In this document: piece after piece, positions 46,594 through 56,937 of the stretch | Layout: every line of letters starts with the position of its first letter | How positions within the stretch are numbered: the stretch's first letter is position 1 | Source of the DNA: an uncultured Algibacter sp. | GTDB taxonomy: Bacteria; Bacteroidota; Bacteroidia; Flavobacteriales; Flavobacteriaceae | Reading direction: 5' to 3' | Length of the DNA: 64,000 nt | Assembly: GCF_947487605.1 (NCBI RefSeq) | Contig: NZ_CANKXK010000007.1 | Coordinates: 124,001 to 188,000, forward strand | Translations under genes and position numbers: made by a program | The notes under the pieces: model-generated | Seen by the model: the letters and a program-made list of their open reading frames with translations, nothing else | Databases searched by the model: none | What the model was told of the DNA's origin: nothing

Positions 46594-47568
46594 CTAATTT
46601 GTAGCCTGTATTCTACTTATTAAATCGGCTAAAAGAGGATCTTCATTAAATATTTTATAACTATTTTCTACTCTATCTTTAAATTTAGATTTATCTGGTC
46701 TGCTAATCGTTACACCTGCTTTTTCTACTTCTTCCAAAGCTTCTTTCTCTGCAACCGCCCAAAGCTTCCTTTGGTGTTTTATAGAGGCATCAACAGAGGC
46801 TTGTAACCAGTGTTGCTGTTGTTTATTTAAACTATTCCATAAATACGTTCCCATTATTAAAACATCAGGAATGGTGGTGTGTTCATCTAAAGCATAGAAT
46901 TTACAAACCTCGTAATGCCTAGATAAATAAAAACTAGGGGGATTGTTTTCGGCACCATCAACAACACCTTGTTGTAAGGATGTATAGAGTTCTCCCCAAG
47001 AAATGGGAGTTGGTGAGCCACCTAAATTGCGTATCATATCCATAGCGGTTACGCTTTCCTGAACTCTTATTTTTAAACCTTTTAAATCTTCTGGAGATGT
47101 TATGGGTTGTTCTTTAGTATAAAAACTTCGGCTTCCAGAGTCGTAATAGCCCAAGCCTTTTAACCAATACTTTTTTCCACTATCTAATAATTCTTTACCG
47201 ATGTCTCCATCTAAAACTTGAAAAGTGTGTGCCTTATCTCTAAATAAGAAAGGTATTCCAAAAACTTTCATACTTGGTGAAAAATTTTCCATAACAGATG
47301 CCGAAACCTTCGTCATACCCAAGCTTCCTATTTGAAGCAGTTCTAAACATTGACGCTCTGTACCTAATTGTTGGCTTGGGTAAATTTCAATAGACATTGT
47401 TCCATTAGAGCGTTGTTTTAAATCATCAGCCATAAATACCATAGCTTTATGTACGGGGTGACTAATATCTAAACCATGTGCAAGCTTTATCGATGTTTTT
47501 TCACTTGCTGTATTGCAAGTATTTAATAAAACCGTTAGGCATAATATGAGTATTAAAGGCTTCTTCAT
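46594..47568 (-). CDS. dctP: TRAP transporter substrate-binding lipoprotein
   Basis: About 324 residues from ATG 47568; a longer frame to 47607 would overlap uxaC and hide the signal. Lipobox LLNTC then NTASEK, unusual for classic soluble DctP but common in Bacteroidetes. Family blocks include HGLDISHPVHKAM, IYPSQQLGTERQCLELLQ and LKGLKIRVQES, the last with the arginine that usually binds the substrate carboxylate. It delivers an acidic sugar to DctQM. Confidence 0.93.
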   Translation of the reverse strand: MKKPLILILCLTVLLNTCNTASEKTSIKLAHGLDISHPVHKAMVFMADDLKQRSNGTMSIEIYPSQQLGTERQCLELLQIGSLGMTKVSASVMENFSPSMKVFGIPFLFRDKAHTFQVLDGDIGKELLDSGKKYWLKGLGYYDSGSRSFYTKEQPITSPEDLKGLKIRVQESVTAMDMIRNLGGSPTPISWGELYTSLQQGVVDGAENNPPSFYLSRHYEVCKFYALDEHTTIPDVLIMGTYLWNSLNKQQQHWLQASVDASIKHQRKLWAVAEKEALEEVEKAGVTISRPDKSKFKDRVENSYKIFNEDPLLADLISRIQATN

Positions 47569-47575
47569 GGTGTGT

Positions 47576-48982
47576 TTATAGTTTAAAATCAAAATAAGAT
47601 TTAGCATTATTGTAACATATATCTGCTACCATATTCCCAATCCATTCCATATCATTTGGTAGTTCTCCACGTTTAATTTCATCGCCTAAAAGGTTACAAA
47701 GAATACGACGAAAATATTCATGTCTGGGAAACGATAAGAAGCTTCGGGAATCGGTAAGCATGCCAATAAAGCAGCTTATTAAACTCATGTTAGATAAGGC
47801 GTTAAGTTGTTTAATGATGCCGTCTTTTTGGTCTAGAAACCACCACCCAGAGCCAAATTGTACTTTGCCTTTAATTTTTCCATCGTTAAAATTACCAATC
47901 ATGGTTGCTAACACTTCATTATCGGCAGGATTCAAGTTATACAATATGGTTTTTGTTAACTTATCTTTACTATCTAATGCATTTAAAAAGTTTGATAACT
48001 TATGTGCTTGCGAATAATCACCAATAGAATCCCAACCCGTATCAGGTCCTAAGGCAGTTAGCATTCGCTTATTGTTATTGCGAAGTGCGCCTAAATGAAA
48101 CTGCTGAATCCAACCAAAATCATGATAGGTTTCGGCTAAAAATAGGAGGGTCGCACATTGAAACTTTTCAGCTTCAGTAGTACTAATGGTTTTGTTATTT
48201 CTTTTCTTCTGAAAAATCTGTTCAATTTCAGATGCTGTAAAGGATTCAAAAGACATTTGATTTAATCCGTGGTCTGATAATTTACAGCCATAGGCATTAA
48301 AATAGGCAATGCGTGCTTTTAAGGCATCACATAAATCTGTAAAAGAATTTATGTTGATATCAGCCGATTTCCCCAATGCATTTATATAGTCGTTGTAACC
48401 TTCATTAGCAATTAAAATGGCCTTATCTGGACGAAATGATGTGCTTACTTTAACACTAAAATCACTTTTTGCTATTGTTCTATGATGCTCTAAAGTATCG
48501 GTAGGGTCTTCTGTAGTACAAACCACTTCGGCATTTACTGTTTTTAATAAATTTTGACAGCTATATACTTTAGTGTTTAGTTTTTCTGAAGTTTCATTAT
48601 AGATGTTTTCTGCAGAAGCTTCATTGAGCATATCATAGATGTCAAAATAGCGCGCTAATTCTAAATGCGTCCAATGAAACAAGGGGTTTCGCATGGTATA
48701 AGGTACTGTTTTTGCCCAGTTTTTAAATTTGTCTTTATCTGAAGCTTGCCCTGTAATAAAATGTTCATCAATCCCTAAAGTTCGCATAGCGCGCCATTTG
48801 TAATGGTCGCCTTTAATCCAAACATCGGTGATGTTATTGAATTGTTTATCATCTGCAATTTCTTTCGGAGATAAATGATTATGATAATCTATGATAGGCT
48901 GGTGTTTAGCAAAGTCATGATAAAGTGTTTCTGCATAGTTGTTTTCTAATAAGAAATTATCATGTATAAATGCGTTTTTCAT
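47576..48982 (-). CDS. uxaC: glucuronate (uronate) isomerase
   Basis: 468 residues, usual length. Amidohydrolase-type fold with the N-terminal metal motif IDYHNHLSPKEIADD, WRAMRTLGID and a C-terminal TDSRSFLSFPRHEYFRR block. It isomerises glucuronate to fructuronate and galacturonate to tagaturonate, so it feeds both branches encoded around it and also receives glucuronate from the inositol oxygenase. Confidence 0.96.
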   Translation of the reverse strand: MKNAFIHDNFLLENNYAETLYHDFAKHQPIIDYHNHLSPKEIADDKQFNNITDVWIKGDHYKWRAMRTLGIDEHFITGQASDKDKFKNWAKTVPYTMRNPLFHWTHLELARYFDIYDMLNEASAENIYNETSEKLNTKVYSCQNLLKTVNAEVVCTTEDPTDTLEHHRTIAKSDFSVKVSTSFRPDKAILIANEGYNDYINALGKSADININSFTDLCDALKARIAYFNAYGCKLSDHGLNQMSFESFTASEIEQIFQKKRNNKTISTTEAEKFQCATLLFLAETYHDFGWIQQFHLGALRNNNKRMLTALGPDTGWDSIGDYSQAHKLSNFLNALDSKDKLTKTILYNLNPADNEVLATMIGNFNDGKIKGKVQFGSGWWFLDQKDGIIKQLNALSNMSLISCFIGMLTDSRSFLSFPRHEYFRRILCNLLGDEIKRGELPNDMEWIGNMVADICYNNAKSYFDFKL

Positions 48983-48994
48983 TTTGTTATATTT

Positions 48995-50569
48995 TTATGA
49001 TAGTAGTACGTATATCAATATGGTTAAAAATACCAGTATAAATCCTGAAACATTAACTTTTGACCATGATTTAATTTCTGTATCTTCTTTTTCTTCGGAG
49101 GTTTCAATTTCTGTGCTAGGATAAACTTTAGATACCAGGAACATAATGATGAAATTCAACACAAATTCTATACCCCATAAATGCACAAAGTGAATGTCTA
49201 AATCGAGGATAAATGTGGTTAAAATATAAAAGGTAAATCCAAAAAACAAACCTGCTTTAGCGCCTTTGGTATTAATCTGTTTGAAAAATATTCCAGCAAT
49301 TATGATTGATGAAATAGGTATGAAAAATATACCGTTCAACTCTTGTAGCAACATATATAAACCATCTGGCGCATAAGCAACCATGGGTGCAACAGCAATA
49401 GCAATTATGGCTAATACGACCGATGATAGTTTACCATATTTTACCAATTTGGCATCTGAGGCATTTTTATCGATTATTTTTTTATAAATATCTAAACAGA
49501 AAATGGTGCTGGCAGAATTTAAAACACTATTAAAAGTACTAAGTACTGCGCCTAGAATAACTGCCGCAAAAAATCCATATAAGTATGTTGGCAATACTTT
49601 TTTAACAAGCATGGGGTAGATTAAATCTGGTGTTTCGTAAAATTGATCTTGAAAATAGTAAAATGCAATAAGTCCTGGAAGTACTATGATTGCTGGTACA
49701 AACAGTTTTAAAACCCCTGTATAAATAAGTCCTTTTTGGGCTTCAACTAAATTTTTAGCACCAAAAGCACGTTGTATGATGGCTTGATTCATGCCCCAGA
49801 AGTATAATTGATTTATCATTAATCCAGTAAATAGCACCGAAAATGGAAGTACAGAATCTGGTTTTCCTATAATATCAAATTTGTCGGGGGCAAAATTATA
49901 TACGGTTGATAAGCCGCTAAACATATCGCCATCTCCAATTTGATACAGCGCAATGGCTGGAATTAATAGACCTCCAAGCATCAAGCCAATACCATTTAGA
50001 GAATCTGAATACGCCACAGCCTTTAGTCCTCCGAAAATAGCATATAATGAACCAATGACACCTATAACAAGTACCGTATAAATTAAGGATTGTTCTTTTG
50101 AAATGTTGAATAAATAAGAAAAGTCGAATACACTTTCAATATTAATAGCTCCAGAATATAAAACGATTGGTAATAGTGTGATTACAAAAGAAGACATTAA
50201 TAAAAAAGCAACTACAGAACGAATGGCTCCATCAAAGCGTTTTTCTAAAAACTCAGGGATAGTGGTTAATCCCATTTTAATAAATTTTGGGATAAAAAAT
50301 ATAGCTGCAATAACCAAGGCAATAGCAGAGGTAACTTCCCAAGCAATAACAATAATCCCATTTTTATAGGAGCTCCCATTCATCCCAATTAAATGTTCGG
50401 TAGAGATGTTGGTTAAAATCATAGACCCCGCAATAATAGGGCCTGTTAAACTTTTTCCAGCTAAAAAGTACCCTTTTGAGGTTGTGAATTTATCTTTTCG
50501 GAGTTTGTAAGTTGTATAGAATATTACAAATAATGTAAATCCGAAAAAGCCTAAATAAGTATATAACAT
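48995..50569 (-). CDS. sodium:solute symporter (SSS family)
   Basis: 524 residues, about 14 membrane helices. N-terminal FTTSKGYFLAGKSLTGPIIA and GMNGSSYKNG, central SIYAIFGGLKAVAYSD-type segment and QAIIQRAFGAKN are SSS (SLC5-like) signatures, resembling sugar and inositol symporters. It lies between uxaC and the inositol oxygenase gene. A role in myo-inositol or uronate import is inferred from context only. Confidence 0.92.
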   Translation of the reverse strand: MLYTYLGFFGFTLFVIFYTTYKLRKDKFTTSKGYFLAGKSLTGPIIAGSMILTNISTEHLIGMNGSSYKNGIIVIAWEVTSAIALVIAAIFFIPKFIKMGLTTIPEFLEKRFDGAIRSVVAFLLMSSFVITLLPIVLYSGAINIESVFDFSYLFNISKEQSLIYTVLVIGVIGSLYAIFGGLKAVAYSDSLNGIGLMLGGLLIPAIALYQIGDGDMFSGLSTVYNFAPDKFDIIGKPDSVLPFSVLFTGLMINQLYFWGMNQAIIQRAFGAKNLVEAQKGLIYTGVLKLFVPAIIVLPGLIAFYYFQDQFYETPDLIYPMLVKKVLPTYLYGFFAAVILGAVLSTFNSVLNSASTIFCLDIYKKIIDKNASDAKLVKYGKLSSVVLAIIAIAVAPMVAYAPDGLYMLLQELNGIFFIPISSIIIAGIFFKQINTKGAKAGLFFGFTFYILTTFILDLDIHFVHLWGIEFVLNFIIMFLVSKVYPSTEIETSEEKEDTEIKSWSKVNVSGFILVFLTILIYVLLS

Positions 50570-50605
50570 TGCAAAAGGTGGTTTGTTTAGTTGGTAATGG
50601 TTGGA

Positions 50606-51478
50606 TTAGAATTTTAATACATCTGGCAAATATTTTTTTACTAGTTTTTCGTAATACGGTTTTAGGGCTTTAACATCTGGTTTTACAGGTGCTTTGGTGT
50701 ATAAATCGTAAGGGTTGAATTTTTTTACCCATTCGAACATTTCTATGTCTTTTTCATTCATTAAATGTGTATAAGCTTCCTCTCGATGTTGTGCATAGAA
50801 TGAATGATATCTTATAATGTATAGAGCGGGTTCTGGTAAATAATCTTTTAAAATTTGATATAAATACTCATCATGACCCCAGCTCATTTTTACATGATCT
50901 AAACCACAATTTGGTGAATACACGCCATACTTTGTGTTGTATTTTGGGTTGGTATAATCTGCGTTTTCCTTAAAAAATTCAGGATACACGATGGTGTCTG
51001 AAAATTGACAACCCACAGGAAAGGTATCTCCAACAACAGCCCATTGTGGCTCGTCAAACAGACATAAAACTTTACCAATATCATGTAGAAATCCAGTAAG
51101 CACAAACCAATCTGGATGTCCGTCGGCACGAATAGCTTCAGAGGTTTGTAGTAAATGTTGTAACTGGTCTAAATCAATATCGGGGTCGCTATCATCAACT
51201 AAAGTGTTTAGGAAATCTACGGCTTCCCATAGTGACATTTCTTTTTTATCGAATTTTAAAAATTCTTTTTCCTTTTTACATACAAAATCATAAGTTTGAT
51301 TGATGTGATTGATTCTGTAAAATTCTCTAACCGTATCAACACGTTCAGAATCAACATAATTTCTAAAAGCTTCCTTTTCTTTTACTGGAGTATTCGGGTC
51401 AGGGTAACGCTGTTTTAAGTTATCTTCCCAATCGTCAATATCATGCATGGGGTTTTTATAGTTTGTATCATTTTTCAT
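50606..51478 (-). CDS. myo-inositol oxygenase
   Basis: 290 residues, the usual MIOX length. It cleaves the myo-inositol ring with oxygen to give D-glucuronate using a mixed-valent di-iron site. All six iron ligands known from the mouse enzyme have equivalents: His108 (HLLQTSE), His132-Asp133 (FLHDIGK), His202 (SWGHDEYLY), His225 (RYHSFYAQH) and Asp258 (PYDLYTK). The DGHPDWF and GHDEYLYQ blocks are near-identical to animal MIOX. It is flanked by uxuA (11 bp) and the symporter (36 bp) within the uronate operon, so its product enters via UxaC. A second Met at residue 11 is an alternative start. Confidence 0.95.
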   Translation of the reverse strand: MKNDTNYKNPMHDIDDWEDNLKQRYPDPNTPVKEKEAFRNYVDSERVDTVREFYRINHINQTYDFVCKKEKEFLKFDKKEMSLWEAVDFLNTLVDDSDPDIDLDQLQHLLQTSEAIRADGHPDWFVLTGFLHDIGKVLCLFDEPQWAVVGDTFPVGCQFSDTIVYPEFFKENADYTNPKYNTKYGVYSPNCGLDHVKMSWGHDEYLYQILKDYLPEPALYIIRYHSFYAQHREEAYTHLMNEKDIEMFEWVKKFNPYDLYTKAPVKPDVKALKPYYEKLVKKYLPDVLKF

Positions 51479-51489
51479 AATTCAAAATT

Positions 51490-52677
51490 TTAAAGTGATA
51501 ATGATTTACTAATTCCTAGTTCTAATCCTCGTAATTCGGCTAAACCTCGTAATCTTCCAATACCCGAATAGCCTGGATTCGTTTTTTTATTTAAATCATC
51601 AAGCATTTGATGTCCATGGTCTGGTCGCATTGGGATATGGTAATCCAATCTGCCAGATTGTTGTCTTTTATGTTGTTCTACCAAAATTTCCTTTACAATA
51701 GAGTACATATCTACATCGCCTTCCAAATGATTAGCTTCATAAAAATTACCTTGGGCATCTCGCTTTGTACTTCTTAAATGAATAAAATGTACTCGGTCTG
51801 CAAAATGTTTAAAGATTTGTTCTAAATTATTTTCGGGAATTACGCCCAAACTTCCTGTACAAAATGTCATTCCGTTATTATTGCTCGGGACTTGATGAAA
51901 TAAATAGGCATAATCATGCTCCGTACTCACTACTCTTGGAAGTCCTAGTATTTGATAAGGTGGGTCGTCTGGATGAATACACATGAGTACTTTGTTCTCT
52001 TCGGCTGTTGGTATGATTTCTTTTAAAAAATAGACTAGATGTTCTTTTAGTTTATTGGCGTTAATTTGTGAATACGTATCTAAAATAGATTGGAACTGCT
52101 CAAGTGTATAACCTTCTTCAGCTCCTGGTAAACCAGCAATAATTGTATTAGTAAGTTTGGTTTTTTCATCGTTTGTTAATGCATCAAAATAAGCTTTGGC
52201 TTTGTTTCTTTGAGCTTGTGAATAACTAGCTTCTGCATTTGGTCTTTTTAAAAGATGCAGTTCAAAAGCAGCAAAAGCGGTTGTGTCAAAACGTAATGCT
52301 CTCGAACCATCTTCAACCTCATAATCTAAAGATGTTCTGGTCCAATCCAAAACAGGCATAAAGTTGTAGCAAACAATATGGATACCGCATGTGGCTAAAT
52401 TTTCTATACTCTTTTTATAGTTTTCTATATATAGTTTATAATTGCCTGTTTGTGTCTTAATATTTTCATGTACAGGGATGGATTCTACAACACTCCATAC
52501 CAAACCTGCATTTTCAATGGTTTGTTTGCGTGTATGGATTTCATCAATAGTCCATACTTCCCCGTTAGGGATATGATGTAACGCAGAAACAATGCCTGTA
52601 GCACCTGCTTGTTTTATATCTGATAGAGAAACAGGGTCATTTGGTCCGTACCATCGCCAAGTTTGTTGCATTTTCAT
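51490..52677 (-). CDS. uxuA: mannonate dehydratase
   Basis: 395 residues. TIM-barrel UxuA with [32 protein letters not shown], the metal-site blocks MCIHPDDPP and FCTGSLG, then [18 protein letters not shown] and DHGHQMLDD. It dehydrates D-mannonate to 2-keto-3-deoxygluconate, the end of the glucuronate branch here. 17 bp after the SDR reductase. Confidence 0.97.
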   Translation of the reverse strand: MKMQQTWRWYGPNDPVSLSDIKQAGATGIVSALHHIPNGEVWTIDEIHTRKQTIENAGLVWSVVESIPVHENIKTQTGNYKLYIENYKKSIENLATCGIHIVCYNFMPVLDWTRTSLDYEVEDGSRALRFDTTAFAAFELHLLKRPNAEASYSQAQRNKAKAYFDALTNDEKTKLTNTIIAGLPGAEEGYTLEQFQSILDTYSQINANKLKEHLVYFLKEIIPTAEENKVLMCIHPDDPPYQILGLPRVVSTEHDYAYLFHQVPSNNNGMTFCTGSLGVIPENNLEQIFKHFADRVHFIHLRSTKRDAQGNFYEANHLEGDVDMYSIVKEILVEQHKRQQSGRLDYHIPMRPDHGHQMLDDLNKKTNPGYSGIGRLRGLAELRGLELGISKSLSL

Positions 52678-52694
52678 GAATTAAAATTTTATAA

Positions 52695-53507
52695 TTATAC
52701 GCCACTAAAGGCACTAAATCCGCCATCTATAGGAATTACCGTGCCTGTAATAAATTTTGCTGCATTACTGCATAAAAAGTGAATAGTACCGTTTAGCTCT
52801 TCGGTATCCCCAAAACGTCTCATTGGGGTGTTTCTAATAATGGTTTCACCTCGTTCAGTATAAGAACCATCTTCATTAGTTAATAACGCTCTGTTTTGAT
52901 TACCAATAAAAAAACCAGGTGCAATGGCGTTCACACGGATATTATTGCCAAATTTTGTTGCCATCTCTACAGCCATCCAACGTGTAAAATTTTCCATAGC
53001 TGCTTTTGAAGCTGAATACCCAACAACTCGAGTTAAAACACGATCTACAGACATTGAGGAATAGTTTATAATAACACCTTCTTTTTGTGCTGCCATAACT
53101 TCACCAAAAACAAGGGATGGTAATACGGTTCCGTTTAAGTTTAAATCGGTAACTTTTTGAAAATCGTCCATATTCAAATCAAAAATGGTTTGATGTTCTC
53201 CAATAGTAGCTCCAGGCATATTGCCTCCTGCTACGTTTAAAAGAATATCAATGCGCCCAAAATTAGATATTATTTGGTCTCTTGCATTTTGTAATGCTTC
53301 TTTATTTAAAACATTACAAACAATGCCTATAGCAGTTCCTCCCTTACTGCTTATAGATAATGCTTTTTTGTTAACAGCATCTGAATCTATTCCTAAAATA
53401 GCAATCTTGACTCCCGATTTTGATAAGCTATCAGCAATACTTCCTCCTAAAACACCAGTTCCTCCTGTAATTACAGCTACTTTATTTTCGATATTAAATA
53501 AATCCAT
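52695..53507 (-). CDS. SDR-family fructuronate reductase (D-mannonate oxidoreductase)
   Basis: 270 residues from ATG 53507 (MDLFNIENKVAVITGG); a longer frame to 53567 adds 20 residues unlike the family. Classical short-chain dehydrogenase: cofactor motif TGGTGVLGGSIA, NVAGGN, catalytic Ser in YSSMS, YSASKAA tyrosine-lysine pair, and a C-terminal TGTVIPIDGGFSAFSGV. Position before uxuA indicates reduction of fructuronate to mannonate, replacing the unrelated long-chain UxuB of enterobacteria. First gene of the ten-gene operon. Confidence 0.92.
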   Translation of the reverse strand: MDLFNIENKVAVITGGTGVLGGSIADSLSKSGVKIAILGIDSDAVNKKALSISSKGGTAIGIVCNVLNKEALQNARDQIISNFGRIDILLNVAGGNMPGATIGEHQTIFDLNMDDFQKVTDLNLNGTVLPSLVFGEVMAAQKEGVIINYSSMSVDRVLTRVVGYSASKAAMENFTRWMAVEMATKFGNNIRVNAIAPGFFIGNQNRALLTNEDGSYTERGETIIRNTPMRRFGDTEELNGTIHFLCSNAAKFITGTVIPIDGGFSAFSGV

Positions 53508-53595
53508 TAATGGTTTGTTTGGTTTAATATTAATGTCACGTTTTCTTAAAGAAAAGTGTTCTTTCAAAGATACTATTTGTACTGCTTCAACAAAA

Positions 53596-53748
53596 GGACA
53601 TTTTATTCAAAAGCATGGACATATTTTTCATTCAGCCTATTTATTCATCATGGTAAATGCTATTAATTTGAACACTTTTTTTAGAGTTATTAATATTCCT
53701 TTTTAAGCTAAAAAGATGTTCTTATCCATATTTTTGAATAAAATGTCC
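53596..53748. promoter_or_regulatory. paired inverted operators in the uronate/susC divergent region
   Basis: GGACATTTTATTCAAAA (53596-53612) and its exact complement TTTTGAATAAAATGTCC (53732-53748) form a perfect 17-bp inverted repeat. Each is followed inward by ATGGA-type bases, and on the left a second, looser GGACATATTTTTCA starts at 53617. They lie between the divergent uronate operon and third susC, about 90 bp from each start. This fits a shared regulator. The 322-bp gap holds no gene. Confidence 0.65.
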
Positions 53749-53829
53749 ATTCCAAGTTGAGGTGTTCGTACTAATTTTAACAAAACAAAAAGAACCAAAT
53801 TAAAACATTTATTAACTAAACAATTTAAA

Positions 53830-56800
53830 ATGAAAAAAACTAAACTATTATTTATAGCCTTATTATTTGGCTTTTCATTTATTTCTTGGGCACAGTCCAC
53901 AGAAGTGTCGGGTGTGGTTCTAGATGAACAAAGCATTCCGCTTCCTGGAGCAAATATTCAAGAAAAAGGAACTACCAACGGAACTGTTACAGATTTTGAC
54001 GGAAACTTTACTATATCAGTTTCTAGTGCAAATGCTGTTTTAATAATATCGTACGTTGGTTATACTACGCAAGAAGTTGCATTAAATGGATCTTCAACAT
54101 ATTCTATTCAATTAGAAGTTGACGCAGAAGGCTTAGACGAGATTGTAGTGATTGGGTATGGCGCAGTAAAGAAAAGTGATGCTACAGGGTCTGTAGTCTC
54201 TTTAGATTCTGAAAAATTAACAGAAATGAAAAAGACTGACGTGGCTGAAGCTATTCAAGGTAGAATGGCTGGTGTAGATGTACGTCGGGTTAATTCTAAA
54301 CCAGGAGCACCATTGTCTATTAAGATTCGTGGTAATACGGTTATTAGTAGTAGTCATGTTGGTAAGGATGGTGTTAGTGACAACCTTGGAGCTGACCCAA
54401 ATGGACCGTTGTATGTAGTTGACGGTATTTTTGTGGATGACCTTAGTTTTATTAATCCTTCTGATATTGAGAAACTAGATGTTTTAAAAGATGCGTCTGC
54501 TACGGCTATATACGGTTCTAGAGGAGCTAATGGTGTAGTAATAGTTACTTTAAAAGCTGGAGTAGAAGGAAAAATGCAAGTAACTTATGATGCTACATTT
54601 GGTGTTAATAGTGTAGTGAACGAACCAGACATGTATGATGGCGATCAGTATGTGAATTTTGTGAACGATGTATTACGAGGTGAACAATGGCTTGGCGTTG
54701 TAAATGGTAGTGGAGGTACAGTAACTCCAGCGGATTTTAGTAACATTGTTATTGATACGGATAATGCATTCGTTGATGACAATGAACGTAATAATGTAGC
54801 CAATAGAAATTACACCAATTGGAGAGAACTTTTACGTAAGAATAATCAATTACAAACGACGCATACTGTAGCAATGTCAGGTGGTGGAAGTGGATTAGTC
54901 TATAATACCTCTATAGGATATACTAGCGATAAAGGCTTGATGGGGATAGAAGGATTTGAGCGTTATAATATATCGGCAGCTTTAACCAATAAAATTAACG
55001 ACAAATTTACAGCGGGGGTAAAAGCTTACTTTTCCATGTCAGATAGAGAAGGTGGCTCTTTAGAGTTGTTTAGAAGCTCTATGCGTTTGGCACCAACAGT
55101 AAACCCTTACAATGCAGATGGGACTATAAAAGTATTACCTGATGCACAGGATGAACGCTTTATTAATCCTTTATATGAAGTAAATGGGTCTTGGACAACA
55201 CAAACAAGAACCACAAGTTTTATAGCCAATGCTTTTTTACAATATCAAGCTACGCCTTGGTTAAGGTTAAAAACTAATTTTGCGCCAGAATTCTCAAACA
55301 CAAGATACGGAGAGTATAGAGGATTATTAACAAAAGCCGCAAGGAATGACCCCTCAAGAACAAGGTCTATTTACAACACTTTTTATTCAAGAAAATATAA
55401 CTGGGATAATACAGCAGATTTTAATTTCGATATTAATGACGATAACAACTTAAAAGCGACATTAATTGCAGCGTTCTCTTATGAAGATAATGAAGGCTCT
55501 GATATTCAAACACGAAATGTAAGTTCAGACCTATTTGATTTTTATAATACTGGCGCAGGTTCAGATATTAGAGGTTTTAACTCTTTCTTTTCAAAAGAAA
55601 CAGTTGCTTCATTTGCAACACGTATAAACTATAGTTATAAAAATAAATATTTGTTAACCTTTACTGGACGTTATGATGGTGCTTCAAAATTGGCTAAAAA
55701 CCATAAATGGGCATTTTTTCCATCTGCTGCTTTAGCATGGAAAGTATCTGAAGAGAAGTTTTTACAAGATGTTAATTGGTTATCTAGCCTTAAATTAAGA
55801 GTAAGTTATGGAGAATCTGGAAATTATAATTCTGTAAGACCTTATGATTCGCAAGCAACTTTAAATCAGGTTGACTACTTATATGGTGGTGCTTATGCAC
55901 TTGGAAATACTATTGGTAACCTTGTTAATAACGAATTAACATGGGAACGTTCTAAAGAGTTCAATGTAGGTGTAAATGCAAGTTTATTTGGAGGTAGAGC
56001 AAGGTTAGAAGCAGAATTTTATAACAAGAAGACTATTGATGCTATTTTAGGAAGGCCCTTATTAGGATTAGTATCTTTTGATGCATCAATTGGTAATTAT
56101 GGTTCTGTACGTAATAAAGGTATTGAGCTAGCTTTAACAACAGTCAATATAGACAATGGTAATTTTAAATGGGAAACCAGTTTAAATTTTGCAAAAAACA
56201 CCAATGAACTTTTAGAGTTAGATGGTGATATAGATACCCAACCATATGTCAGACACGGTGTTAGAAAGATAGGAGAATCTTTAAATGCTATGTATAGCTA
56301 TGAGAAATTAGGTATCTGGCAGTTAGATGAAGTCGATGAAGCAGCAGATTACGGTGCAGTACCTGGGATGTATAAGTTTAAGGATCAAAATGGTGATGGA
56401 GAAATTAATGAGGAAAATGATAGAGTTGTTATTGGTTCTCATGATCCAGATTGGATTGGAGGTATGACAAACAACTTTAGCTACAAAAATTGGGACTTTA
56501 ATGTTATGGTATATACCAGACAAGGTGTTTTAGGACACTCAGAGTTTTATCAAAATTTTGCACCTCACCAAAATGACAAAGCTAAATTCAATAAGATTAA
56601 TTTAGACTATTGGACACCTACAAACACAGGTGCTAAATATCCATTACCAGGAGCTGCGCTCTCAAATGGAGATGCTAACGAGTGGTATTTTGAAGATATG
56701 TCTTTTGTTAAAGTAGGTAATATTGGTATGGCATATAGCTTTACACCTCAAGTACTAGAAAAATTAAACTTATCTACACTTAGGTTATCGTTAGATATAA

Positions 56801-56919
56801 AGAACCCTTTCATTTTTACAGATTATGAAGGACCAGATCCAGAAACAGGATTGCAAAATTCTTATGGAATGGCGTATTCAACAAAATCAGTAATATTTGG
56901 ATTAAAAGTTAAATTTTAA
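53830..56919 (+). CDS. SusC-family TonB-dependent receptor
   Basis: 1029 residues. Signal peptide ending FISWAQ, carboxypeptidase-D-like domain (VSGVVLDEQSIPLPGANIQ) about 25-100, TonB-box-like DEIVVIGYG, plug with AIYGSRGANGVVIVTLKAG, then beta barrel. No STN domain. The plug carries a longer loop (VGKDGVSDNLGADPN) before the GPLYVVDG motif than the SusC at 11900. Followed after 18 bp by its SusD. Divergent from the uronate operon with shared operators, so it probably imports a uronate-containing glycan. Confidence 0.95.
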   Translation: MKKTKLLFIALLFGFSFISWAQSTEVSGVVLDEQSIPLPGANIQEKGTTNGTVTDFDGNFTISVSSANAVLIISYVGYTTQEVALNGSSTYSIQLEVDAEGLDEIVVIGYGAVKKSDATGSVVSLDSEKLTEMKKTDVAEAIQGRMAGVDVRRVNSKPGAPLSIKIRGNTVISSSHVGKDGVSDNLGADPNGPLYVVDGIFVDDLSFINPSDIEKLDVLKDASATAIYGSRGANGVVIVTLKAGVEGKMQVTYDATFGVNSVVNEPDMYDGDQYVNFVNDVLRGEQWLGVVNGSGGTVTPADFSNIVIDTDNAFVDDNERNNVANRNYTNWRELLRKNNQLQTTHTVAMSGGGSGLVYNTSIGYTSDKGLMGIEGFERYNISAALTNKINDKFTAGVKAYFSMSDREGGSLELFRSSMRLAPTVNPYNADGTIKVLPDAQDERFINPLYEVNGSWTTQTRTTSFIANAFLQYQATPWLRLKTNFAPEFSNTRYGEYRGLLTKAARNDPSRTRSIYNTFYSRKYNWDNTADFNFDINDDNNLKATLIAAFSYEDNEGSDIQTRNVSSDLFDFYNTGAGSDIRGFNSFFSKETVASFATRINYSYKNKYLLTFTGRYDGASKLAKNHKWAFFPSAALAWKVSEEKFLQDVNWLSSLKLRVSYGESGNYNSVRPYDSQATLNQVDYLYGGAYALGNTIGNLVNNELTWERSKEFNVGVNASLFGGRARLEAEFYNKKTIDAILGRPLLGLVSFDASIGNYGSVRNKGIELALTTVNIDNGNFKWETSLNFAKNTNELLELDGDIDTQPYVRHGVRKIGESLNAMYSYEKLGIWQLDEVDEAADYGAVPGMYKFKDQNGDGEINEENDRVVIGSHDPDWIGGMTNNFSYKNWDFNVMVYTRQGVLGHSEFYQNFAPHQNDKAKFNKINLDYWTPTNTGAKYPLPGAALSNGDANEWYFEDMSFVKVGNIGMAYSFTPQVLEKLNLSTLRLSLDIKNPFIFTDYEGPDPETGLQNSYGMAYSTKSVIFGLKVKF

Positions 56920-56937
56920 AAATAAAATTTTAAGAAG

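Noticed and set aside
47569-47607. Longer start for the TRAP binding protein
   Set aside because: It would overlap uxaC and place residues before a good lipoprotein signal that begins at 47568.
53221-53706. 161-residue plus-strand open frame running into the divergent region
   Set aside because: It is antisense to the SDR reductase and ends across the operator region; no domain or plausible start context.
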